From NCBI RefSeq assembly GCF_037076455.1, contig NZ_AP028679.1, forward strand, positions 325,501-389,500: a stretch of DNA of 64,000 nt, written 5' to 3'. Shown here piece by piece: positions 1-8,581 of the stretch (its first letter is position 1; each line of letters begins with the position of its first letter). Below the pieces are notes generated by a model. It was not told the origin of the DNA, ran no database searches, and saw only the letters and a program-made list of their open reading frames with translations. The stretch is from Desulfoferula mesophila. Lineage in GTDB: Bacteria; Desulfobacterota; Desulfarculia; Desulfarculales; Desulfarculaceae. Both the position numbers and the translations under genes were made by a program.

Positions 1-33
1 CATCACCGTCTTCCAATAGGGGGTCAAATCCAT
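1..33 (-). CDS. N-terminal 11 codons of a leftward gene, possibly a PAS/sigma-54-type regulator
   Basis: On the minus strand an ATG at 33-31 opens a frame reading MDLTPYWKTVM that runs off the left edge. From memory, N-termini of the form MDLTPYWKTV begin PAS-containing sigma-54-dependent regulators or sensor proteins in sulfate reducers, so that is the guess, but eleven residues are too few to confirm a family. The frame lies directly downstream (leftward) of an AT-rich run of GTTAAC palindromes, which fits a promoter/operator region shared with the rightward rhodanese gene. No strong Shine-Dalgarno is visible. Confidence 0.4.
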   Translation of the reverse strand, partial: MDLTPYWKTVM

Positions 34-47
34 AGCCAGCCGCCAGT

Positions 48-86
48 GTTAATTAATAACTGTTAACTTAATGGTTAACCGTTAAC
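48..86. promoter_or_regulatory. Cluster of GTTAAC palindromes, putative operator
   Basis: GTTAAC occurs at 62-67, 74-79 and 81-86, and an imperfect relative (GTTA-N5-TAAC) at 48-60. A further single copy lies at 324-329. They stand just upstream of the leftward start codon at 33, in an AT-rich stretch that is unusual for this GC-rich window. Repeated short palindromes next to a start codon suggest a repressor or activator binding region. The binding protein is not identifiable from the sequence. Confidence 0.4.
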
Positions 87-600
87 GCTCCGCTTCAAGG
101 CTTGGCCCAGGCGTTTGCCATAAAATACAGATACTTGACTGCAAGAGCCTGGCCGGGGGACGCGGGGGTCACGACCCGCCATTGCTGATAAAAGCAAAAC
201 ACCTGCCAACTTTGCCGACCCTTTCGTGCTTTTAATGCTTCCCCACTCCGTGGCCCTGGTTGGGGTGGGTATATATCCGCTTTAATTAAAAAGATAAATA
301 GTCTTCTCCATCAACGGGGCCGGGTTAACTCAAAGCTTCTCCAGCGGCTTACTAGGCGTTCAATTCACACTTGTTATATTAACACATGTTCAAAAACTTA
401 ACATAAAGTTCCTTTGTCCTGGGTGTTTTAGGGACACAAAATAGACATAATCAACTGAATATCAATCAATTAAACGAGAAACCCGATAATGGCATGGGTG
501 TTGCTGTGTTTGCCCTTACCGCCTGGCCGCCCCCAAGTGAGCAGGCGTTAAGTCGCGATTTACAGGTCGGGACGGGATTGGCAGCCGCCCGGCAGGTAAG
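87..600. other. Non-coding, AT-rich intergenic region
   Basis: No convincing gene on either strand. The stretch is much more AT-rich than its surroundings, especially 270-500, and probably carries the promoter of the rhodanese gene at 627. No -10/-35 pair stands out clearly. Confidence 0.5.
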
Positions 601-626
601 CCATATCAACTCACGGAGGTAGACAC

Positions 627-1997
627 ATGATTGCTAAAGCCCTTAGGCGCGCCTCTTTGCTGGCCCTGCTTTTGGTCGCGGGGGTGGGCGCCTCCCTGGT
701 CCCGGCGGCCCCGGTCCAGGCCGAGGTGATGGCCAACCAGAAATGCTTGAAGTGCCACGCCGAGCTCAAGGACATGGAAAACGTGGTGGCCGGCGACTTT
801 CAAAGCCGCTCGGGCAAGGCCAAGTCCATTTCGGTGATGGTGGCTCCGGGCAAGAACATCATCCTCAAGTTCACCCCCGAAACCACGGTGGAGAACGTCC
901 CCAATATCAAGGCCCTCAAAAAGCCCATCCCGGTGCAGGTCACCTACAAGAAGGTGGGCTCGGACCTGGTGGCCACCGAGATCGTGGCCAAGCCGGTGAT
1001 CAAGGTCTCCGACAAGCAGCTCATCAAGGTGGACGAGCTGGCCGCCTTGGTGGCCCAGGGGCCGGACAAGGGCGGTTACACCCTGGTGGACTCCCGTCCG
1101 CCCATCCGCTTCAACGAGGGCCACATTCCCACTTCCATCAACATGCCCTTCCCCAAGATGCCCGACATGATGGGCAAGCTGCCCAAGGACAAGAGCAAGC
1201 TGGTCATCTTCTACTGTGAAGGCTTCAGATGAGTGCTCTCGCCCATGGCCGCCAGGTTGGCGGAAAAAAAGGGTTACACCAACGTCAAGGTCTTCCACGC
1301 CGGCATGCCCGCCTGGAAGAAGGCGGGCCATCCCGCCCTTACCACCTCTGATTTCGTCAAGAAACGCTTGGGCTACATCGTGGTCATCGACACCCGCGGG
1401 GTCGAGGCCGCCAAAAAGGGCCACGTGCAGGGCGCGGTGGCCATACCCAAGGCCAAGGTCATCGCCGAGCGCGAGCAGTTCCCCCTGGACACCAAGGCCT
1501 ACATCGTGCTCTACGGCCAGAACACCGACATGGCCGGTCTCAAGGATATCGCCAAGACCATCGGCACCTGGGGATATCAGAACGTGGCCATCCTGCAGGG
1601 CGGCTACGACGGCTGGGTAAAGGACAACGGGCCCATCCAGAAGGACCTGGTCAGCACCCAGATCTTCTATCTGCCCCGTCCCCACCCGGGCGAGATCACC
1701 GGCGACGAGTTCATGAACATCGTGCGCAACCATCCCCAGGGCAAGCTGATCCTGGACGTGCGCACCACCGCCGAGGCCGCCGGAGGCATGCTGCCCGGCG
1801 CGGTGAACATCCCGGTGGACGAACTCAGCGCCCGCCTGGGCGAGCTGCCCAAGGACAAGGAGATCATCACCCATTGCCGCACCGGCCTGCGCGCGGAGAT
1901 GGGCTACAACATCCTCAAGAACGCCGGATACAACTCCCGCTTCTTGAACGACAAGGTCACCATTCTCCAGACCCAGGTTTTCTGCTGCTATAAGTAG
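627..1997 (+). CDS. Exported cytochrome c/triple-rhodanese protein, candidate selenoprotein (in-frame TGA at 1230-1232)
   Basis: Read through one in-frame TGA, this encodes 456 residues. It starts with a Sec signal peptide (1-32), then a CxxCH haem-c motif (CLKCH, 40-44), then three rhodanese-like domains (about 135-240, 245-345 and 350-450). The first domain loop reads FYCEGFR-TGA-VLSP. The TGA (codon 202) sits where, from memory of the family, homologues carry a second Cys (YCGGxxC-LSP pattern), so UGA as selenocysteine is the best reading. Homology continues in the same frame on both sides. Domain 3 has a normal CRTGLR loop; domain 2 lacks the catalytic Cys. The start follows a CGGAGG ribosome site (613-618). 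Likely role: periplasmic sulfur transfer or redox. The alternative is a nonsense-mutated pseudogene or a sequence error. A strong terminator follows. Confidence 0.75.
1230..1263 (+). promoter_or_regulatory. UGA recoding site with bacterial SECIS-like hairpin
   Basis: TGA at 1230-1232 is followed by a perfect 5-bp hairpin, CCGCC (1249-1253), loop AGGTT (1254-1258), GGCGG (1259-1263). The apical loop starts 21 nt after the UGA and has G near its 5' side. Known bacterial SECIS elements lie immediately after the UGA with a G-containing apical loop roughly 16-37 nt away, so the geometry fits. The hairpin is short and its function is inference. Confidence 0.55.
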
Positions 1998-2016
1998 CGG
2001 CTCGACTGCCCCTTGC

Positions 2017-2052
2017 GGCGGCGGCTCCTTTGAGGGGCCGCCGCCTCTTTTT
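2017..2052 (+). terminator. Rho-independent terminator of the rhodanese gene
   Basis: Stem GGCGGCGGC (2017-2025) pairs with GCCGCCGCC (2037-2045), extendable inward by three pairs, and is followed by a T-rich tail to 2052. Confidence 0.85.
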
Positions 2053-2106
2053 GTGCGGGCGGCTGGCTGTGCCGCCAATACGTTGCTTGTCTTTTTTTAT
2101 TGAAAG

Positions 2107-2567
2107 CGTAGGTTAGGTTGAGCGAAGCGAAGCCTAACAAACCCCTTGTCGTTGCGAGGAGCGTAGCGACGAAGCAATCTCTGCCCCGGCAAGACGCCTC
2201 CACCAGCCAAGAGGGCGAGGATGAACCCCGTCGGTTAGATTGCGATTTCAGTCGATAGTCGTCATTGCGAGGCCGGGCAGTGGTCAACGTGCGGGTAAAC
2301 CAGGCCGCCCGGTCTGCCCGGCCGCGGCAATCTTCCGTTTCCTTTGTCATGCCTTGGCTAACCATATCCATCCAACCCGCCTTCCTTGCTCCTACCCATC
2401 CCGCTTGGGGGAAGGCGAAGATCACCGCGTCGCATCTCTGTTGAGATGCTCCTCGTGATGACGGCTGTTACTGGATTGCTGAAGGAAGCGAGCAGGGGCA
2501 AACCCCGGCCCTGCGTGGCTTGTCCAGCGAAAGTGTAGATTAGGTTGAGCGAAGCGAAGCCTGACAA
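2107..2567. repeat. Intergenic cluster of dispersed repeats
   Basis: A 34-nt unit occurs at 2107-2140 and again at 2534-2567 with a few differences. Its core is TAGGTTGAGCGAAGCGAAGC, and TTAGG/CCTAA form small inverted ends. Between the copies are pieces of another family: GTTGCGAGGAGCGTAGCGAC (2151-2170) followed by GAAGCAATCT, a fragment CGTCATTGCGAGG near 2260, and an inverted relative around 2420-2462. Sequences of the type CGTCATTGCGAGGAGC...GAAGCAATCT are a known class of dispersed bacterial repeat. No gene is supportable in 2053-2668. Confidence 0.7.
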
Positions 2568-2668
2568 GCACCTCTATTCCCCCCGCCCCGCCCCCTGCGG
2601 GAGCCCTTGTGTGCCAACCCACTGCGCGGTATCTTGATGCCAACCCTTGGGCGGGAGAGCGACCGAGC

Positions 2669-3787
2669 ATGATCCGCGTATCGCAACCAACGACCGGGCC
2701 GGAGGAACTGGCGGCCCTGGAGCGCGGCCTGGAAATGGCCTACTTCGGCCACGCGGCCAACGTGGTGGAGCTGGAAAAGGCCCTGGGCGAGTTCCTGGGC
2801 GCGGCCGAGCGCCCGGTGGTGTGCGTAAACTCCGGCACCGCCGCCCTGCACCTGGCCCTGGCCTGCCTGGACCTCATGCCCGGCGACGAGGTGCTGGTGC
2901 CCTCGCTCACCTTCGTGGCCAGCCTGCAGGCCATCACCGCGGTGGGGGCCAAGCCGGTGCTCTGCGAGGTGCGCGAAGAGAACCTGCTCCTGGACCTGGC
3001 CGACGCCGAGCGCCGCCGCACCGCCCGCACCAAGGCGGTGATGCCGGTGCACTATGCGGGCAACCCCGGCGACCTGGAGGGGCTGCATGCCTGGGCCGGG
3101 GAGCGGGGACTTCGGGTGGTGGAGGACGCGGCCCACGCCTTCGGCAGCTCGGTGGGCGGCCGCAAGGTGGGGGCCCTGGGCGACCTGACCTGCTTCAGCT
3201 TCGACTCGCTCAAGAACATCACCTGCGGCGAGGGCGGGGCCCTGGTCTGCCCCGACGCCGAAACCGCCCGCCGGGCCGGGCTGATGCGCGGCCTGGGCAT
3301 GCAGCGGCCCCAGGCCTCCCTGGGCGGCCCGCCCAGCCGCTCGACCTACGACGTGGTGTGCCAGGGCTGGCGCTTGCACATGAGCAACCTCAACGCCCTG
3401 GTGGGCCTTGAGCAGCTCAAAAAGGCCCCGGCCTTTTTCGCCCGCCGCCAGGCCATCGCCCGGCGCTACGACCAGGCCCTGGGCGGCCAGCACGGCCTGG
3501 CCCGGTTGCCCCTGGACTACCAGCGGGTGGTGCCTTTTATCTACACTCTGCGGGTATTGGACGGCCGCCGGGCCGGGCTGATCGAACACCTGCGCTCCCA
3601 GGACATCGAGACGGCGGTGAACTACCCGCCCAACCACCTGCACAGCCTCTATCAAGGCCTGGGCGGCGCGCCCCTGCCTATCACCGAAAAGCTGGGCGAA
3701 GAGATTCTGTCCCTGCCCCTGCACTGCGCCCTGAGCGACGAGCAGGTGGAATACGTTATAGACAAGGTAGGCGAGTTCCTGGCCTGA
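2669..3787 (+). CDS. DegT/DnrJ/EryC1/StrS-family sugar aminotransferase
   Basis: A 372-residue PLP enzyme of the family that transaminates keto-sugars on nucleotide carriers. Visible features are the cofactor phosphate region NSGTAALHLAL, the aspartate motif EDAAHAFGS, and the Schiff-base lysine in SFDSLKNITCGEGGA. Length is normal for the family. The ATG at 2669 is chosen over an upstream one at 2609 because family members begin close to the MIRVSQP segment and GGGAGA precedes it. The genes that follow (glycosyltransferase, gmd, nucleotide-sugar dehydrogenase) suggest a role in making an amino sugar for a surface glycan. The exact sugar cannot be read from the sequence. Confidence 0.88.
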   Translation: MIRVSQPTTGPEELAALERGLEMAYFGHAANVVELEKALGEFLGAAERPVVCVNSGTAALHLALACLDLMPGDEVLVPSLTFVASLQAITAVGAKPVLCEVREENLLLDLADAERRRTARTKAVMPVHYAGNPGDLEGLHAWAGERGLRVVEDAAHAFGSSVGGRKVGALGDLTCFSFDSLKNITCGEGGALVCPDAETARRAGLMRGLGMQRPQASLGGPPSRSTYDVVCQGWRLHMSNLNALVGLEQLKKAPAFFARRQAIARRYDQALGGQHGLARLPLDYQRVVPFIYTLRVLDGRRAGLIEHLRSQDIETAVNYPPNHLHSLYQGLGGAPLPITEKLGEEILSLPLHCALSDEQVEYVIDKVGEFLA

Positions 3788-3814
3788 GCCCGCGCCGGGC
3801 GGCGCGGTCCTCTC

Positions 3815-5146
3815 TCAAGCCGGAGGCTGCCACTCCAAAACCCAAACCGGTTGCGGCCCCAGGCGCTCCAATTTCTCGCCATCCCCCTGACCCACCTTTT
3901 GCACCATGAGGTGCAGCAGCCCCTTTTGCAGCCACAGCACGCTGTCGTGGGTGGGCTCCCAGGCGCCCACCCCCTCGCGGGTCAGGTCAACGAAGCGCCA
4001 CTGGGGATCGTCCAGGTTGTCGCAGGTGGCCAGTGATACCCGGTGGCCGCGCTCCACGTCGCGGAAAACCATATGGCAGCGGGTTTGCCCCGCTTGTCCC
4101 CGGTCCAGCAAGAGCAGGGGGCGCGAAATGGGTATGCTTTTGGTGCCCAGCCCGCTCAGGCTGAAGGGCGTGCTCCGCCGGGACACCTGGCTGGTTTGCC
4201 AGCGGCCGCCTCGGCGATGGACCAGAAAATATTGGGGGACTTCGCTGCCCTCGGGCGTCCAATAGGTGGCCACGCAGGGGTCGCCTCGCTGGTCCACGGC
4301 CATGGAGGTCTGGTTGATCAGCCCCCGGCCCTGGGGTATGCGCCGGATGTATTCCGCCGAGGCGGCGGTGATGGGCAGTTGGTAACGGCTGCCGTCGGAG
4401 CGCAGCCAGGTGCGCCCCCCGTCCGGGGACTGGGCGTAGCAAAGGTCGTGGTTGCTGGCCACGTCCGGGGTTTCGCGCCACACCCAGGACAGGTGCAGCA
4501 CCCCCCGCTCATCCAGGGCCGCCTGATGATAGGCGCTGCGCCGCCCCTGGCCGTCGATCAGCCCCTCCTGCACCCGGCTCCAGGTACGGCTGGCGGGGTG
4601 GTAGCGGTTGAGCATGAGGTCGCCGTTGCCCGAGGCCCCGTGGCGATAGAAAAACAGCAGGTCGCCGTCAGCCAGGCGCAGGAACTCGGGATAGGTGACC
4701 CGCTTCTCGCGAAGGCCGGTCATGGCCGTGGCCGGGCCCAGGCGCAGCGAACCCGGCTCCTTGCCGCGGCAATAGCGCAGGGGGCTGTCGTGGGCGTCCC
4801 AGGCCAGGTGCAGATAACCCTCGCCGTCGGCCATGAGGCTGAGGCAGTTGTGGGCGTCCCGGGTTCCGCCCTGGTGGAGGGTCCGCTCCGTCTCCCAGGC
4901 CGCCTCTCCCAGGCGGCGCCGGGCCAGAACCACCCGCCCCCTGGGGCCGTAGAAGGCGGCGTACTGCATGCCCAGGTGGGAGGTAAGGGAGTCGCGCCGA
5001 AAAATCACGGCGTTGATCGAGGTGCGCGCCCAGCCCCGACCCAGGCAGGTGACCCGGGCCGGGTTTGACTCGTCCGTGCTCGGCGGGTAAATTGAATCAT
5101 CGGGGTCCGCCGTGCATGGGGCGCGTTTGTCTTTTTTCCAGATCAT
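3815..5146 (-). CDS. BNR_4 repeat (sialidase-like beta-propeller) protein
   Basis: 443 residues, convergent with the upstream aminotransferase. The pattern INAVIFRRDSL...AAFYGPRGRVVLARRRLG, then HNCLSLMADGEGYLHLAWDAH, repeated NHDLCYAQSPDGGRTW-type Asp-box strands and IRRIPQGRGLINQTSM match the BNR_4 family of beta-propellers found in polysaccharide lyases and uncharacterised proteins. There is no obvious signal peptide. A TATAAT (5153-5158, minus strand) ends only 6 nt before the ATG, so the message may be leaderless. It probably binds or cleaves a polysaccharide; enzymatic activity is not established. Confidence 0.75.
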   Translation of the reverse strand: MIWKKDKRAPCTADPDDSIYPPSTDESNPARVTCLGRGWARTSINAVIFRRDSLTSHLGMQYAAFYGPRGRVVLARRRLGEAAWETERTLHQGGTRDAHNCLSLMADGEGYLHLAWDAHDSPLRYCRGKEPGSLRLGPATAMTGLREKRVTYPEFLRLADGDLLFFYRHGASGNGDLMLNRYHPASRTWSRVQEGLIDGQGRRSAYHQAALDERGVLHLSWVWRETPDVASNHDLCYAQSPDGGRTWLRSDGSRYQLPITAASAEYIRRIPQGRGLINQTSMAVDQRGDPCVATYWTPEGSEVPQYFLVHRRGGRWQTSQVSRRSTPFSLSGLGTKSIPISRPLLLLDRGQAGQTRCHMVFRDVERGHRVSLATCDNLDDPQWRFVDLTREGVGAWEPTHDSVLWLQKGLLHLMVQKVGQGDGEKLERLGPQPVWVLEWQPPA

Positions 5147-5206
5147 GGCCGCATTATACCCTCGGGGCCACCCCTAGGTCCCAGGGGCGAAATCGATCCA
5201 CCGGCG

Positions 5207-7219
5207 ATGGTGTCGATTCGGCGGTGCTACTGGGTTTTGCGTCTTGATAGCCGGGGGATGATCGGCGTGGGCAAAGCGGGAATCTTGAGGTTGGTCACGC
5301 TGGGTTATGGCCGGGTAATCCCGCCCCGGGTAAACCGGGTGCTGCCCCGCCGACTGCGGGTTTTGGCCAAGTACGGCTTGAACGCCGTGAGCGGCGGCCC
5401 GTCGGCTCCCCGGGGGCCGGTGGAGTATCTCCACACCCATGAGCACGGGCGCCACAAGATCAAGGCCAGCGTGCGGGCGCGCCTGGCGCGTTTGCCGGAG
5501 TGCCAAACAAGCATCGCCGCCTACCAACAGGCCCGCGATCAACGCGATCCGTCCGCGTTGAAAATCGCGGTCTACGTGACCATTACCAATAATTACGACT
5601 CCATCAAGCTGCCGGAGAGCTTCAACCCCGGCCTGGACTACGTGTTGTTCAGCGACCGCCCGGTGGCCGACACCGGGGTTTATGAGGTGCGGCCCATCAC
5701 CTACCACAACGACGATCCCACCCGCACGGCCCGCTTCGTCAAGACCCATCCCCACGTCCTGCTCGGCGATTACGACGTGGCGGTGTGGGTGGATTCCAAC
5801 ATCATGCTTTTGGATGACATCTTTCCCCTGGTGCAAAAGTTCCTCGTCTCCGGCAAGCTGGTGGCCAGCAATCCCCATCCCTGCCGAAACACCCTGTATG
5901 AAGAAGCCCGCATCTGCCGCCGGTTCAAAACCGACGACGGCGATCTGATCAAAAATCAGGTTAAAACCTACCGGCGTCTTCAGTTCGCGCACAACGACTT
6001 GGTCGAGAACAACGTGATGATGTTCGACCTGCGCGATGAGCGGACGGGGCGTTTTTTGGACGCGTGGTGGGCCGAGATGGAGCGCGGCTCCAAGCGCGAT
6101 CAACTCAGCTTCAATTACTGCCTGGCGTCCCTGGGCCTGGATTGGCACCGGATTACCGACCGCGCGGCCCCGGTACTCGACCACCCCTGCTTCGCCCTGA
6201 TGGTGCACGATCACGCCCAGGGCCCGGCCCAGGAGCTGGTGGAGGCCCTGGGGACTGGATTGGTGGACCCCTACGCCGGCCCCGGCTTCGCCGGACTGCG
6301 CGACGCCCGTGTCCGGGCCCATAGCCGGCGGGCCATCGACATCGTCGTCTGCGTGCACGACGCCTTGGACGACGTGCGGCGCTGCCTGGATTCGGTGGCG
6401 GCCAAGCGCGCGGGCGACCGGCAAAAACTCATCTTGATCGACGACGGCTCCGGACCGGAGACGGCGGATTACCTGCGGGGTTTCGCCCGGGGCAAGGACT
6501 GGGTGACCCTGCGGCGCAACGAGGCGGCCCGCGGCTTCAGCGGCGCGGTAAACCAGGGCCTGGTCCTGTCCAGCGGCGAGTTGGTCATCGCGCTAAACAG
6601 CGACACCGTGGTTACCGACGGCTGGGCCGAAAAGATGGCCGACGCGGTATTTTCCACTCCCGGCGCGGGTTTGGTGGGGGTCATGTCCAACGCCGCCGGC
6701 TACCAGTCCCTGCCCGATCGCACCGGAACCCGGCACCAAACCGCCATAAACCCGCTGCCGCCGGGCATGGGCCCCGACGATCTGAACCGTTGGTGCGAAC
6801 AATGGGCCGGGGCGGACAGCCTGCCCCTGGTCCCCCTGGTGCACGGCTTTTGCCTGGGTTTCACCCGCCAGGCCCTGGAGCGCGTGGGCCTTTTGGACGA
6901 GGAGGCCTTCCCCGGAGGTTACGGGGTGGAGGACGACTACACCATGCGGGCGGCGGACGCCGGAGTCCTGGCGGTGCTGGCCGGGCACACCTACGTCTTT
7001 CACGCCAAGTCCAAAAGCTATGCTCCGGCGCGGCGAGCGGAGTTCATGCGCCGGGGCCTGAGAACGCTGGGGCACAGGCACGGCTCCCATCGCTTGGTTC
7101 GGGCCATGGCCAGCATGGCCGGCAATCCCTTTTTGGGGCGAATGCGACGCAGGGCCGCTGAACTCTACACGGGGGACAATCAGGCCCGGCCAGAGGCGCC
7201 CTCCCGGTGGGGGCGATAG
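5207..7219 (+). CDS. Fusion of DUF616 glycosyltransferase-like domain and family 2 glycosyltransferase
   Basis: About 670 residues. Residues about 120-350 match the DUF616 (TOD1/MUCI70-like) fold: KIAVYVTITNNYDSIK, LDYVLFSDRP, the DxN-type VWVDSNIMLLDD and a terminal FALMVHDHA. Residues about 375-650 are a GT-A family 2 domain: IDIVVCVHDALDDVRRCLDS, LILIDDGSG, an ALNSDTVV metal site and GGYGVEDDYTMRA. The start is uncertain: ATG 5207 or ATG 5258, neither with a good ribosome site. It lies in a polysaccharide cluster and probably adds two sugars to a surface glycan. Both domains look intact. Confidence 0.82.
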   Translation: MVSIRRCYWVLRLDSRGMIGVGKAGILRLVTLGYGRVIPPRVNRVLPRRLRVLAKYGLNAVSGGPSAPRGPVEYLHTHEHGRHKIKASVRARLARLPECQTSIAAYQQARDQRDPSALKIAVYVTITNNYDSIKLPESFNPGLDYVLFSDRPVADTGVYEVRPITYHNDDPTRTARFVKTHPHVLLGDYDVAVWVDSNIMLLDDIFPLVQKFLVSGKLVASNPHPCRNTLYEEARICRRFKTDDGDLIKNQVKTYRRLQFAHNDLVENNVMMFDLRDERTGRFLDAWWAEMERGSKRDQLSFNYCLASLGLDWHRITDRAAPVLDHPCFALMVHDHAQGPAQELVEALGTGLVDPYAGPGFAGLRDARVRAHSRRAIDIVVCVHDALDDVRRCLDSVAAKRAGDRQKLILIDDGSGPETADYLRGFARGKDWVTLRRNEAARGFSGAVNQGLVLSSGELVIALNSDTVVTDGWAEKMADAVFSTPGAGLVGVMSNAAGYQSLPDRTGTRHQTAINPLPPGMGPDDLNRWCEQWAGADSLPLVPLVHGFCLGFTRQALERVGLLDEEAFPGGYGVEDDYTMRAADAGVLAVLAGHTYVFHAKSKSYAPARRAEFMRRGLRTLGHRHGSHRLVRAMASMAGNPFLGRMRRRAAELYTGDNQARPEAPSRWGR

Positions 7220-7389
7220 CCAAGAACGGTATGATTTTGAGGCATTAGTGCCTGGACAATATAGCGCTTACCCCCTAGACTTGTCCAAGTTCGGCCAAGC
7301 CGGGGGGATGCGGCGTAACTGAAACGGCTGACTATAAAAAAATGCTCCGCACCGCCAGGTGCGTTAGAACCAATGTAGGGGAGGCACTC

Positions 7390-8382
7390 ATGCCCGAAGC
7401 CAAGCGTGCGCTGATCACCGGCATTACCGGCCAGGACGGTTCCTATCTGGCCGAATTACTCTTGAGCAAGGGCTATCAGGTGTGGGGGATAATTCGCCGG
7501 AGCAGCTCGCTCAACACCAGCCGTATAGAGCACATCCGCCGGTCTTCCCCGGAGCAGGAGTCCAACTTCCAGCTGGTCTATGGCGACCTTACCGATTCTT
7601 CCTCGCTGAATCAGATCCTGCAAAGCGTGCAGCCCCATGAAATATACAACCTGGCCGCCCAAAGCCATGTCAAAGTCAGCTTCGAGGTGCCCGAGTACAC
7701 CGCCGATACCACCGCCCTGGGGGCCTTGCGCCTTTTGGAGGGCATGCGCCAGTTGGGGGTAAAGGCCCGGTATTATCAGGCCAGCTCCAGCGAGATGTTC
7801 GGGCAGACCGAAGCCGACGCCCAAAAGGAGACCACTCCCTTCCATCCCCGCAGCCCTTACGCTTGTTCCAAGGTGTTCGCCTATTGGATTACCATCAACT
7901 ACCGCGAGAGCTACGGCATGTTCGCGGTCAACGGCATCTTGTTCAACCACGAGTCTCCCCGGCGCGGCGAGACCTTCGTGACCCGTAAAATCTCCATGGC
8001 GGTGGCCCGCATCAAGGCGGGCCTGCAAGACAAGCTCTATCTGGGCAACCTGGACGCCCAACGCGATTGGGGCTATGCCGGCGATTACGTCGAGGCCATG
8101 TGGATGATGCTGCAACAAGACCAGCCCGAGGATTACGTGATCGGCACCGGCGAGACCCACAGCGTGCGCGATTTCGTCGAGGAGGCCTTCACTTCGGTGG
8201 GCCTGGACTGGCGCGACTACGTGGAGATAGATCCCCGCTTTTTCCGGCCGGCGGACGTGGAATACCTGCGTTGCGATCCCGGCAAGGCCAAGCGCAAGAT
8301 GGGCTGGGAGCCCAGGGTCAAGTTCCACGAGTTGGTCAAGATGATGGTGGAAGCCGACCTGGAGGAGCTCAAAGCCCGCTAG
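7390..8382 (+). CDS. gmd: GDP-mannose 4,6-dehydratase
   Basis: 330 residues of the extended short-chain dehydrogenase family, converting GDP-D-mannose to GDP-4-keto-6-deoxy-D-mannose, precursor of fucose, rhamnose and perosamine types. The NAD(P)-binding [16 protein letters not shown] is followed by [15 protein letters not shown], the catalytic ASSSEMFG region, the YACSK (YxxxK) pair and the signature [19 protein letters not shown] 7390 is preferred to 7342 because GGGGAGG precedes it at good spacing. The DegT aminotransferase upstream could use its keto product, as in perosamine synthesis; that link is inference. The 170 bp upstream probably contain the promoter. Confidence 0.93.
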   Translation: MPEAKRALITGITGQDGSYLAELLLSKGYQVWGIIRRSSSLNTSRIEHIRRSSPEQESNFQLVYGDLTDSSSLNQILQSVQPHEIYNLAAQSHVKVSFEVPEYTADTTALGALRLLEGMRQLGVKARYYQASSSEMFGQTEADAQKETTPFHPRSPYACSKVFAYWITINYRESYGMFAVNGILFNHESPRRGETFVTRKISMAVARIKAGLQDKLYLGNLDAQRDWGYAGDYVEAMWMMLQQDQPEDYVIGTGETHSVRDFVEEAFTSVGLDWRDYVEIDPRFFRPADVEYLRCDPGKAKRKMGWEPRVKFHELVKMMVEADLEELKAR

Positions 8383-8581
8383 CCCGTCGCTAACAATCGA
8401 CAGCGCGGCGACGCCGGCGGTGCCGGCCGATAACGGCCCGGCGGCGGCGGGTGTTGCCAAGACCCACCCCGTGGCCGGGCGGCTGTGTTGAGCTGGAAAA
8501 CTCTCCTTGTATTCGGATCGGCTTCTATAAGGCACCCAATCGCCTTGTGTACTGGACCCCCATCAGGAGACTGGTAACCAG

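Noticed and set aside
100-125. Sigma-54 promoter-like TGGCCCAGGCGTTTGCC
   Set aside because: The GG-GC spacing is one base too long and the -24 element is poor.
1233-1997. Separate second rhodanese gene starting at 1233
   Set aside because: Would begin directly after the TGA in the middle of a rhodanese domain with no ribosome site; read-through as one protein explains both halves better.
606-2078. Long minus-strand frame (490 codons) opposite the rhodanese gene
   Set aside because: Composition is repetitive Gly/His/Leu/Val as expected of the antisense of a GC-rich gene; no family features and the plus strand has signal peptide, CxxCH and rhodanese motifs.
5207-6424. Minus-strand 416-codon frame opposite the DUF616-GT2 gene
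   Set aside because: Antisense shadow; Gly/His/Val-rich with no motif, while the plus strand shows two glycosyltransferase domains.
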